A stretch of DNA of 64,000 bases from Carboxylicivirga sediminis (GTDB lineage: Bacteria > Bacteroidota > Bacteroidia > Bacteroidales > Marinilabiliaceae). Shown piece by piece: positions 53,148 through 64,000 of this stretch. Within the stretch, counting starts at the first letter, position 1, and each line of letters opens with the position of its first letter. Position numbers and translations under genes: made by a program. The stretch spans positions 389,767 to 453,766 of the forward strand of contig NZ_JAGTAR010000001.1 in the NCBI RefSeq assembly GCF_018156225.1, read 5' to 3'. The notes beneath the pieces are model-generated. The model did no database searches. It saw nothing but the letters and a program-made list of their open reading frames with translations, and was not told the DNA's origin.

Positions 53148-53702
53148 TTAATCTAAATCACTTGAAATCGTTCTGATATAGGCTCTCACTATGTTTTTTA
53201 TCGATTCTGAGCCTATTTGATTAAAATCTATATCGCCAGGATGAATAAATTCATAGCCGCTGATATCGTCCTTGGCATGCATATGCTCAAAGGATTTCAC
53301 TTCACATAAGAAGCATAGATCTGTAGTAAAAACCGAATAGTTTGAGAAGACATAATCATTGGGGAAAGAAGCCATGTACTGCATTGAAACAACATCCAGA
53401 TTCAACTCTTCCTTTATCTCCCGTATCACAGATTCCTCTGCACTTTCGAGCGGATCAACAAAACCTCCGGGCAAATCGAGCATCCCCTTGTGTGGGTCTA
53501 CTGCGCGCCTGGTAAAAAGCATATCTCCCTCTGCATTAAGAATAATAACCGCCACAGCACAGGCCGAATTTATAAAAAAATGAAACCGGCAAGTCTGGCA
53601 TTTAAAAGCTTTCTCGCCATCAAAAAGAAAAGATTCTGAACCACAGCGTGGGCAATACCTGATAACATTGCCCGGATGCGTTTTATGCTTTATTATTTCC
53701 AT
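53148..53702 (-). CDS. NUDIX hydrolase with zinc ribbon
   Basis: The 184-residue protein begins with a CPRCGSES...CQTC zinc ribbon (residues about 18-38), then a NUDIX domain with the box GGFVDPLESAEESVIREIKEEL in part. This organisation resembles NADH/ADP-ribose pyrophosphatases (NudC-like), although the full NudC signature is not seen. It might remove damaged or redox dinucleotides. It is 73 bp upstream in transcription of the NicO-like gene on the same strand, and divergent from the coiled-coil gene. Confidence 0.85.
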   Translation of the reverse strand: MEIIKHKTHPGNVIRYCPRCGSESFLFDGEKAFKCQTCRFHFFINSACAVAVIILNAEGDMLFTRRAVDPHKGMLDLPGGFVDPLESAEESVIREIKEELNLDVVSMQYMASFPNDYVFSNYSVFTTDLCFLCEVKSFEHMHAKDDISGYEFIHPGDIDFNQIGSESIKNIVRAYIRTISSDLD

Positions 53703-53823
53703 AACAAATATTGATTTAAGCTTGGTACATACTCAATAATGCTTTAAAACATTTGATATATTCATAAATACCACCTTATCTTTGTTGACACTAAAAGTAC
53801 ATAACTAATCCGAAACTTACCCA

Positions 53824-54414
53824 ATGCCTGAAGACTATAAATCCCGCTTAAGCTTTTCGGCCTACGATATACTGGCCTTTGCTTTAAGACTAAGCCCCCA
53901 TCCTACCCTCCCAAATATCTATACTGATAAGAACAAAACACTTTACAGAAGAACCAAATGGGGATTTGAAAAAGCCGAACGATTTAATTTACAGTTAGAG
54001 CTTAAGCATAAGGAGAGGCAATATGATGAACTAGAAGACAAGTTCAACAATTTGAGCAATGAATATGACCAGCTCCTAAGACGAAAAACCGGATTACTGA
54101 AGCATTTTGATTTACTTAACCAGCAATTAAGACAAAGTAAAAAAGATAAGGGATTCTTAAAAAGACACCTCAAAGAGGTGCTTGACAAAAACCTGTCGCT
54201 TGACAAACGTATGGAGCGCATGCTCAAACAGGAAGAAAACCTGCTGCAACAAATTGAGAAACTCAGGAAAACCAAAGACAACCTGCTGGAGCAGAACTAC
54301 CAGCTAACTGACAAAAGCAGACAGCAAAAAAACCAGATTAACGCCCTTCAAGCAGCCCTGCATGAACTTAAAGAGAAGCTTCAGCCATCTGAAGCCTCTG
54401 AGAAAGTTCACTAG
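53824..54414 (+). CDS. Coiled-coil protein of unknown function
   Basis: The 196-residue protein opens with a short motif (YDILAFALRLSPHPTLPNIYT) and a basic RRTKWGFEKAERF, then is nearly all coiled coil from about 60 to 190: KERQYDELEDKFNNLSNEYDQL, RKTGLLKHFDLLNQQLRQSKKDK, KQEENLLQQIEKLRKTKDNLLEQN (quoted in pieces). No signal peptide or membrane span. It has no recognised family. The opposite strand across 54281-53943 has an open frame made by the same biased codons, which I treat as a shadow. Confidence 0.7.
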   Translation: MPEDYKSRLSFSAYDILAFALRLSPHPTLPNIYTDKNKTLYRRTKWGFEKAERFNLQLELKHKERQYDELEDKFNNLSNEYDQLLRRKTGLLKHFDLLNQQLRQSKKDKGFLKRHLKEVLDKNLSLDKRMERMLKQEENLLQQIEKLRKTKDNLLEQNYQLTDKSRQQKNQINALQAALHELKEKLQPSEASEKVH

Positions 54415-54523
54415 TTGATTTACACCCTAGCAGGATGATGATTGAAGCTATACGACTCCAGATACAAGATTAAAGACTTGCTCCAATCAAAATCTCAGCA
54501 TAAACAATGCAACTAACTATCCG

Positions 54524-58380
<3,857 letters not shown>

Positions 58381-59970
58381 CTAAAACCCATTCAGATCCA
58401 TCACTACTGTTGGAATCAGCAGGAGGAAGCCGAGGATAATCAGTCCGATGATAAGTGGTGCAATCCACTTAAACCATTTGGTGTAGGGCACTTTGGCAAC
58501 GCCCAGCACGCCAATCAGTACCGGCGATGTGGGGGTAATCATGTTGGTGAAGCCATCGCCAAACTGGAAAGCCATAACGGTTGCCTGGCGCGATAAGCCT
58601 ATCAGGTCGCTGAATGGGGCCATGATGGGCATGGTTAAGGCCGCCTTGGCCGAACCGCTCGGGATAACAATGTTAATAAGGGTTTGAATCATGTACATAA
58701 TGCCCACAGACGCGATATTACCCAGGTCGCTCATGGACTGCGCCAAAGCATGCAGTATGGTATGCACAATCTTTCCTTCTTCGAGGATGACGATGATACC
58801 ACCGGCCAGTCCCACCACCAGGGCCGCCGACATGATGTCTTTAGCGCCATCAAGAAACAGCTTGGTAATGTGGTTGGCATCGTTGCCCATGGAGATGCCT
58901 GACAGTAGTCCCATAGCCAGGAATAACGCGGCTATCTCGGTGATGTACCATTCGTAACCCATTACGCCTATCACCAAAAAGAGGATGGTAAAACTCAATA
59001 GGTTGAGAATAAAGAAATGTACTTTCTTGCGTAGCGACAGGAAGCTGGTGATGGCAAACAAGCCCGCCATAACCGGCATCACCGGCCAGGTAACACCTTC
59101 GCCCCCACCTACCTTCAGGGTGGTTTCGGGATGCTTGATGGCGAATAACACCAGCACCACCGTTGTTAAGCCATATACCCACCAGGCAGCGGGTGAGGTT
59201 GGTTTGTCAATATCCTCCACTTGTGTGGCCGCACGCTTGCGCCAGTAGGCATCCTCCTCATACACGGGCGATGCTTTAGGATTCTTCTTCACCTTGCGGG
59301 CATACCACAGGATAAAGCTGAAACCCACCAGGTTGATAATTAACCAGCACACCAGTCGGTACTCAAAGCCTGAGAAAAGAGGCAAATCGGCCAGTCCCTG
59401 CGCAATACCAATGGTGAAGGGGTTAAGCACCGCACCGGCAAAGCCCAGGTGAGCCGCCAGGTACACAATGCCCACACCAGTAATACTATCGTAGCCCATG
59501 GAGATGGCCAGCGGAATGAGCACCACCATAAAGGCAATGGTCTCTTCACTCATGCCAAACACGGCGCCAAACACCGAGAACATGAGCATGATAAGGATGA
59601 GTATGATGTTATTGGCCCCCAGGAGGCGTATGATTTTATAACGATCGAGCTTTTTAACGAAATTAAGAAAGGAGAAAATGCCCACATCCACGGCCTTGGA
59701 ATCGTTCATGATCCAGAACGCTCCGCCAATCATCAGGATGAAGATGATGATGCCGGCACCTTTTTCGAAACCATGCACCAGCGCTGCAAATACCTCCCAG
59801 GTTTGGGGCTGGCTATCGATGGTTTGAAACACCATCTGCGTTTGCTCAACACCATCAACCACGGTGGTTTGCTCGACGTACTCGCCGCCGGGAATGAACC
59901 AGGTGGCCACAGCTGCCAATACGATTAAGGAGAAAATGATGACGTAGGTATGGGGGACTTTTTTAAACAT
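58381..59970 (-). CDS. YfcC family membrane transporter
   Basis: The 529-residue protein has about 12-13 transmembrane helices and resembles YfcC/C4-dicarboxylate-type anaerobic carriers (VPHTYVIIFSLIVLAAVATWFIPGGEY in part, MIGGAFWIMNDSKAVDVG, MTPTSPVL-like TP motif near the end). The family includes basic amino acid and arginine/ornithine antiporters. It lies between the beta-galactosidase gap and a repeat region and has no operon partner. Substrate is unknown. Confidence 0.85.
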   Translation of the reverse strand: MFKKVPHTYVIIFSLIVLAAVATWFIPGGEYVEQTTVVDGVEQTQMVFQTIDSQPQTWEVFAALVHGFEKGAGIIIFILMIGGAFWIMNDSKAVDVGIFSFLNFVKKLDRYKIIRLLGANNIILILIMLMFSVFGAVFGMSEETIAFMVVLIPLAISMGYDSITGVGIVYLAAHLGFAGAVLNPFTIGIAQGLADLPLFSGFEYRLVCWLIINLVGFSFILWYARKVKKNPKASPVYEEDAYWRKRAATQVEDIDKPTSPAAWWVYGLTTVVLVLFAIKHPETTLKVGGGEGVTWPVMPVMAGLFAITSFLSLRKKVHFFILNLLSFTILFLVIGVMGYEWYITEIAALFLAMGLLSGISMGNDANHITKLFLDGAKDIMSAALVVGLAGGIIVILEEGKIVHTILHALAQSMSDLGNIASVGIMYMIQTLINIVIPSGSAKAALTMPIMAPFSDLIGLSRQATVMAFQFGDGFTNMITPTSPVLIGVLGVAKVPYTKWFKWIAPLIIGLIILGFLLLIPTVVMDLNGF

Positions 59971-60228
59971 GTTATTTCAAAATCAAGGTTTAAGACATAA
60001 GTATCAAGACTCAAGATGTAAATATCCTGATGGCTTAATGGGTCGTAAAAATAGGAAATTAGTTAAACGCAGAGGCGCAGAGGCGCGGAGTTTTTTTTTG
60101 GAAGACAGAAGACGGAGGACGGAAGACCGGTGACGGAGGTTTAGGGTTCTGGGTTACTGGTTAGGGGTTCTAGTGATAGGGATCTGTTTAATAGTTTATC
60201 AGTTGATGAGTTTAAGAAACACAACATT

Positions 60229-60481
60229 CCGGTCGCACAAACACCCTTTCCCATCGTAAGGTTGACGCTTCCCATCGCAAAAGCAGAGCCTCCCGTCGGT
60301 GGATTACCCTCTCCCATCGCAGCTATGAGGTCTCCCATCGCACAAGCAAGTCTTTCCATCGGTGCAGTGCACGCTCCCCATCGCGGTGGTGAGTGATCCC
60401 ATCGTAAAAGTGGTGCTTCCCGTCACGAAAGTAGAGCTTCCCGTCGGTGCAATACCCTTTCCCATCGCATAATATGGATCT
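60229..60481. repeat. 21-bp tandem repeat array with three-unit superstructure
   Basis: Twelve units begin at 60229, 60250, 60271, 60292, 60313, 60334, 60355, 60377, 60398, 60419, 60440 and 60461. Spacing is 21 bp, except one step of 22. Each unit opens with CCCATCG or CCCGTCG (first unit CCGGTCG, one unit TCCATCG) and has a variable 14 bp. Three unit flavours recur in the order A-B-C, with one extra A. 21 bp is two helical turns, so the conserved heptamer faces the same side of DNA in each unit. Confidence 0.85.
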
Positions 60482-60505
60482 AAAAAAGGGTGCCTAAGCA
60501 CCCCT
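60482..60505 (-). terminator. Terminator downstream of the 60528 gene
   Basis: On the minus strand GGGTGC (60498-60503) pairs with GCACCC (60488-60493) around TTAG, followed by six T residues. It lies 23 bp past the stop of the helical protein and next to the tandem array. Confidence 0.85.
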
Positions 60506-60527
60506 TATTTGGCTCTGACAAATCAAA

Positions 60528-61271
60528 CTATTCTTGTTTTTCCTTTAACGACCGACGATAAGCCTTGGCCTGGTCGCGCGCGTACTTACTCGAATAACCC
60601 TTAACATGCTCAGGGTCGTTACGAAACGCAAAGCGGCCGTAATCGCGTACCTCATCCACCACTTCTTTCAGCAGTGTATAGGCCTTGTCGCGTATCAGCT
60701 TACGTTCGTCGTCGCGGTAGAGGTAACCGTTGGCCGCCGACAATACACCACTCATCTCACTCACCATGGTATTGGCGGTGTCAAATTTGGTGGCATCGTA
60801 GTTAATGGCTTGCACCAGTTCGGGGTTTTGAACACCCAACACAGCCAGACGCGCCAGGTCTTCAATGGCATCGGCATGCGAATTCCCCTCTTCAATAGCC
60901 GCCAGCTGCTCCATCAGGCGCTCGTCTTTGCGAAAGGCAAAGGCCAGGTGTTCAATGATATCCTTACGCAAATCGTAGAGGGCCGGCGATTTTTCTTTCC
61001 ATAGCTCCAGTGCCTTTTGGCGCTCGCTCTGCTGCTCTTGCCAGTCCACCTCGGCTGCAAACAGGGCGGCCCGCAGCTTGTCGAGGCGGGTCTGCAAGGC
61101 CGGGTCCATACCCAAGGCCTGCAGGCGTGCACTATCGAGGCTCATCCGTTCGTGCAGGTTACCGGCCTCTTGCACATACACGCTCACAGGAATATTGCAA
61201 GGCTTTACATCCTCTTTTTTAACACTGTTAATCTCAGGCAGCATCTCCTGAAGTACTTCTTTTTCAATCAT
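60528..61271 (-). CDS. Helical protein of unknown family
   Basis: I start at MIEKEVLQEMLPEI (247 residues); 19 upstream residues of the longer frame are dropped. The protein is all-helical with no signal peptide, rich in charged residues and with paired features: SLDSARLQALGMDPALQ, KLRAALFAAEVDWQEQQSER, IEHLAFAFRKDERL and YGRFAFRNDPEHV (two similar AFAFRxDE/FAFRNDP segments, about 110 and 215). It ends RDQAKAYRRSLKEKQE. I recognise no family. It lies directly after the 21-bp array and two short membrane genes on the same strand; a linkage is possible but unproven. Confidence 0.7.
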   Translation of the reverse strand: MIEKEVLQEMLPEINSVKKEDVKPCNIPVSVYVQEAGNLHERMSLDSARLQALGMDPALQTRLDKLRAALFAAEVDWQEQQSERQKALELWKEKSPALYDLRKDIIEHLAFAFRKDERLMEQLAAIEEGNSHADAIEDLARLAVLGVQNPELVQAINYDATKFDTANTMVSEMSGVLSAANGYLYRDDERKLIRDKAYTLLKEVVDEVRDYGRFAFRNDPEHVKGYSSKYARDQAKAYRRSLKEKQE

Positions 61272-61452
61272 AATTAGGTGAATAAGTTTGTAATGATACT
61301 CTAACAGGCACGTATCATTTTGTGCCATCTGTTCCTTTCTACAGTTGTTTTGGTATGTATTTAGTGTATTAGTCGGTAGTCAGCAGTGAGTAGTCAGTAG
61401 TATATGTTGCATGCATAAATCCGGGCTAATCAGGTGCATGAGTAGATGTCCC

Positions 61453-61647
61453 TCAGGGCTTAGCCTGGTGCTTACTATCGTGTTTGTTGGAAGCCACCAT
61501 AGCGATAATCACTAACACCATGGAGCTAATACCTATATAGGCCGATGCATTAACGCCCCAGCTTAAATCGCTGTAGTTAATGTGAAACAGCTGCACGGCA
61601 ATAATGATAGCGGCGAAAACGATTAGGGTGATTCTTGTTTTTTTCAT
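61453..61647 (-). CDS. Small membrane protein (64 residues)
   Basis: A 64-residue protein with two hydrophobic helices (about 5-22 and 36-53) joined by a short loop (FHINYSDLSWGVNAS). It ends in a basic tail (SNKHDSKHQAKP). It has the look of a small inner-membrane protein. No family is recognised. A copy of a 62-bp hairpin-bearing repeat begins 27 bp upstream, on the side of its start. It precedes the helical gene 60528-61271 on the same strand. Confidence 0.65.
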   Translation of the reverse strand: MKKTRITLIVFAAIIIAVQLFHINYSDLSWGVNASAYIGISSMVLVIIAMVASNKHDSKHQAKP

Positions 61648-61674
61648 GGTTGGTTTGATTTAAGTTTCATATTA

Positions 61675-61736
61675 TTTAAAAGTATGGCGGTGAGGCCTTG
61701 GTAAGGATGGCGTAGCGAGGGGCTACGCCAAACGGG
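61675..61736. repeat. 62-bp hairpin repeat, copy 1
   Basis: The segment matches 61760-61821 with few changes at an offset of 85 bp. It has a 9-bp stem, TGGCGTAGC (61708-61716) with GCTACGCCA (61722-61730), and conserved GGTGAGGCCTTGGTA. It lies upstream of the 64-residue protein's start and could be a duplicated regulatory or terminator hairpin. Confidence 0.8.
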
Positions 61737-61759
61737 TTTATAAGTTAAACTTAATGTGG

Positions 61760-61821
61760 TTTAAAGGTATGCCGGTGAGGCCTTGGTATGGATGGCGTAG
61801 CGAGACGCTACGCCAAACGGG
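61760..61821. repeat. 62-bp hairpin repeat, copy 2
   Basis: The second copy of the hairpin repeat. The stem GGCGTAGC/GCTACGCC is kept although the loop changed from GAGGG to GAGAC-like, so pairing seems maintained. It lies 12 bp downstream, in transcription, of the 53-residue protein's stop. Confidence 0.8.
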
Positions 61822-61832
61822 GGGATATCATT

Positions 61833-61994
61833 TTAGGCGTTAGTATTTTGTCCTTTCCCTGATATCTTCTTCAATTCTGTCACAATCTCTTTTTGATGTT
61901 TTATGACTTCGTCAATCCTTAACATCCATGCTCCAATTGCTCGTAATAATAAAATTGCTCCTACTAAAAGTGCTATTCCAATAATTGCTTCCAT
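61833..61994 (-). CDS. Small membrane protein (53 residues)
   Basis: A short frame of 53 residues: one N-terminal transmembrane helix (about 3-24, MEAIIGIALLVGAILLLRAI) and a charged cytoplasmic tail (RIDEVIKHQKEIVTELKKI). It starts at an ATG and has a TAA stop. The amphipathic composition with a clean hydrophobic start supports a real membrane gene. It may be a bicistronic partner of the 64-residue protein downstream, across a hairpin repeat. No family is recognised. Confidence 0.6.
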   Translation of the reverse strand: MEAIIGIALLVGAILLLRAIGAWMLRIDEVIKHQKEIVTELKKISGKGQNTNA

Positions 61995-62134
61995 AATAAT
62001 TAGTCTTGGTTTTAATGTTTGTTTATTATAAATCTTTAGTTAAAAAAATCTCTCGGCAAGCAAAGACTTTAAATTTAAACCGCGTTTTAACTTCTACATA
62101 ATTGTAAATTAAGCTAAGCTGGGCATAGTACGTT

Positions 62135-63217
62135 TTAATATTCAAATGGTATATAAAATTCATCTACATTAGTAATTTCTTCTATTTCAATCTCTGTTAT
62201 AGACTCATATAGTGATTTAAATCTTTGTGTTACCCCTTTAATAGAATCCTTTGGTGACTGTATAAATACTTTTCTTAAGTTCTCCATATTTTGCAATAGT
62301 TTCTTATCTAGGTTTCTATTAAAAGTCGGAAATGAATACCCAATTATCACAAGAATCTCAGTCTTTCTAGTAGCACTCAATGCATTTGTTCTTACAAACT
62401 CAAAGACTGGATTTCGCTCCCAAGAATACATTATTGTAGGATATTCATCTATATCTTCAGTATTCCCATAATACTCTTCATGAAAGATTCTATTTTCAAT
62501 AAGGTTGTATCTGAACATCATGTTCTTCATGATATTCTGCTCTATGTCATCTGTTATTTTTTCCCCAACTAAGTTAAAATCCATTCTCATTGGAACATAA
62601 GTACCTCCATTTTTAATCGTTCCTCCAATTGCACCATTTAACTTAAATAAACAAAAATCCTCTGTGTCTATAGCAGTTCCCTCAGCTCTTGGCGATACCT
62701 GTAGAAAGTTTTCAATCATTCTATCATCTGACGGGTTTTTAAATTGAGAAACAGAATACTCTATCTGTTTGTCATAATTCCAAGACAAAAATTTAACATT
62801 TTTAGGTAAAGTCAAGCCAGAACTACCCTTTTCAAGTAATGCAGCAAAAAATGCATCATATCTTTTGTCAATTCCATTTTCATTCTGTTTCCATAGGAGA
62901 AATTCACTAACAATACCCTTCAATTTAATCAATTCACTCTGTCGATTTGATAAAAATAATTTGCGCGCAAAAGTATCAACTGAGGAATGAGCTTCGCATT
63001 CATTTGCCAACCACCTAATATTTTCTATGAACTTATCTTTTATTTGTGATGGTCTTGAATCAGTTCCATATGATTCAGGATATTTATCTTCCTTCAGCTT
63101 AAATTTTTCCAAATATTCTGCAAATTCAACAAGGTTTTTAGCAAAATCATTTATAACAGGGATAGCTAAAGCACTTGCTCCTGCACCAATTAAATATGTA
63201 AACTGTACTTCATTCAT
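62135..63217 (-). CDS. SIR2-like protein
   Basis: The 360-residue protein has a sirtuin-like Rossmann fold: LIGAGASAL (9-17), FLSWNYDKQIEY (143-154, with N147/D149 matching the TNYD-type motif), and ILVIIGYSFPTFNRNLD (near 290). The usual catalytic His of the KLHG motif is Asn194 (FKLNGAIGG, 191-199). Residues outside these are AT-rich and lack a clear second domain. Similar stand-alone SIR2 proteins are linked to anti-phage defence as NAD-degrading effectors, but the substitution and the lack of a partner make the role uncertain. The gene is visibly richer in A/T than its neighbours, suggesting transfer. Confidence 0.8.
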   Translation of the reverse strand: MNEVQFTYLIGAGASALAIPVINDFAKNLVEFAEYLEKFKLKEDKYPESYGTDSRPSQIKDKFIENIRWLANECEAHSSVDTFARKLFLSNRQSELIKLKGIVSEFLLWKQNENGIDKRYDAFFAALLEKGSSGLTLPKNVKFLSWNYDKQIEYSVSQFKNPSDDRMIENFLQVSPRAEGTAIDTEDFCLFKLNGAIGGTIKNGGTYVPMRMDFNLVGEKITDDIEQNIMKNMMFRYNLIENRIFHEEYYGNTEDIDEYPTIMYSWERNPVFEFVRTNALSATRKTEILVIIGYSFPTFNRNLDKKLLQNMENLRKVFIQSPKDSIKGVTQRFKSLYESITEIEIEEITNVDEFYIPFEY

Positions 63218-64000
63218 AGTTCATCTTGTATAATGCCCAACTAATTATATATCTACACTCCACTTCACAATATTTTTCCAATATCATCCGTAGCGATAGC
63301 TCTACATATCACGCACTATCAGCACCCAGTGCCAACACCTAATTTTATTCCTTTATGATTTCCCGCCCCATATAACTCTCACATTATCCCCGGTCAGGGA
63401 GGCGGTGTATTTCCGATTAGCGAGTACTAAAATAGTATTTATCCTTAAACAAGCATGCTTCAGTTGATAAATTATGTTGATTTATTGATAAAAGGGAGGA
63501 TTGTGGGGATGAGAAGACAGAACGCTGCGCTTTAGGGATGAGGTGTTAGGGTTTAGGGTTGATGGTTTAGGGTTGATGGTTTAGGGTTACTGGTTGCTGG
63601 TTGACGGGCTAAAAAAGCTGATAGCAGACATGGTGCTTAAAAAAGTCCGGAGTCCGTAGCCCGAAGTCCAGAGGATTTAGGGTATAAGGTGTTTAACGCA
63701 GAGGCGCAAAGGCGCAGAGTTTTTTTTGGAAGACTGAGGACCGATGACAGAGTTTCGGGTTACTGGTTTAGAGTGCATGCCGCTCATCACTTTTCTCTTC
63801 TGACTACTGACTACTGACTAATAAAAAAAGCTGATGGCTTATAGCTGATAGCAAACATGGCGCTTAACTTGCTCCACCTTCGAACTTCGGACTACGGACT
63901 CTGCGCTTCGGACTTCGGACTCGGCCATCCGTCACCGGTCTTCTTACCTCTCACTTCTCATCACTTTTCTCTTTTTTCTTCTGCCTAACTACTGACTTCT
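63218..64000. repeat. Right-end repeat-rich gap
   Basis: No gene is seen. 63548-63600 has tandem 18-bp GGTTTAGGGTTGATGGTT-like units. 63688-63765 is a plus-strand partial copy of the composite dispersed repeat (AACGCAGAGGCGCAAAGG core). 63796-63820 and the last bases contain the ACTGACTA-type words seen at 167-208. From 63870 the TTCGGACT-like words of the left edge recur. Confidence 0.7.

Larger units (their letters stand above)
59971..60527. repeat. Gap with a composite dispersed repeat and a 21-bp tandem array
   Basis: No protein gene is supported. 60063-60186 is a plus-strand copy of the composite dispersed repeat (see 40113-40230). 60229-60481 is the 21-bp array described separately. 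The open frames at 60141-60359 and 60304-60501 on the minus strand are made only by the array and are rejected. Confidence 0.75.

Noticed and set aside
53943..54281. 112-codon frame on the minus strand rich in Ser/Leu/Cys
   Set aside because: It is the antisense of the coiled-coil gene; Lys/Glu-rich codons give Ser/Leu-rich shadows.
60141..60359. Open frame of 72 codons on the minus strand, reading repeated MG/TG heptapeptides
   Set aside because: It is produced by the 21-bp array, which has a length divisible by three and no stops on this strand; the same pattern continues in another frame at 60304-60501. No real protein features are present.
60229..60481. CRISPR array
   Set aside because: The constant part is only 7 bp and the variable part 14 bp, with unit flavours that repeat. 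No cas gene is in the window.

Overview
The window looks like chromosomal DNA of a member of the phylum Bacteroidota, probably a Bacteroidales lineage related to the marine Marinilabiliales. This is inferred from three things: families largely restricted to that phylum (DUF4199, DUF4251, DUF3810, a two-component-propeller sensor kinase, a lipoprotein GH2 galactosidase); promoters of the TTTG/TAnnTTTG type instead of the usual -35/-10; and a scarcity of Shine-Dalgarno sequences. Most genes are core housekeeping or envelope genes. The flanks and several gaps hold decayed dispersed repeats, and the right end (about 60-64 kb) is accessory in character.

Layout. 0.3-10.6 kb: polyprenyl-phosphate sugar synthase, dihydroorotase, a lipoprotein, aspartokinase, fructose-bisphosphatase, Mfd and a response regulator. 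10.6-18.2 kb: an envelope cluster (type III pantothenate kinase, an outer-membrane barrel, a TPR protein, LptC, a CBS/CorC membrane protein and a PpiD/SurA-like chaperone) closed by a strong terminator. 18.3-25.9 kb: a minus-strand sulfur-assimilation operon reading Rrf2 regulator, cysK, cysJ, cysI, DUF2061, sirohaem dehydrogenase/chelatase, CobA-HemD fusion. It supplies sulfite reductase, its sirohaem cofactor and cysteine synthase. 26-34 kb: an Omp85-like protein, a sulfhydrylase-type PLP enzyme, cytochrome c, miaA, a NUDIX protein, and a methyltransferase/GT2/DUF4199 operon.

34.1-35.4 kb: SRP RNA and a tRNA cluster (Thr, Tyr, Thr, Gly, Tyr). The last tRNA-Tyr is followed by a 100-residue GIY-YIG nuclease gene and then by a second copy of the tRNA-Tyr 3' part with its terminator. 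This 92-bp direct repeat brackets the nuclease gene and looks like a very small tRNA-targeting mobile element; it is the most interesting structure in the window. 35.5-48.8 kb: YciO, an Xre-type regulator behind a 42-bp degenerate tandem array, two TrkH paralogues, a DUF3810 protease-like protein, an acetyltransferase-like protein, YitT, a pseudouridine synthase, an EamA exporter, and neighbouring LpxR-like and PagL-like lipid A deacylases.

48.9-60 kb: a propeller sensor kinase, a NicO/HupE-like transporter, a zinc-ribbon NUDIX, a coiled-coil protein, a beta-galactosidase and a YfcC transporter. 60-64 kb: a 21-bp tandem array with an apparent three-unit superstructure, an unrecognised helical protein, two tiny membrane proteins with a duplicated hairpin element, an AT-rich stand-alone SIR2-like protein, and dispersed repeats to the end. 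No CRISPR array, rRNA or intact insertion sequence was seen.
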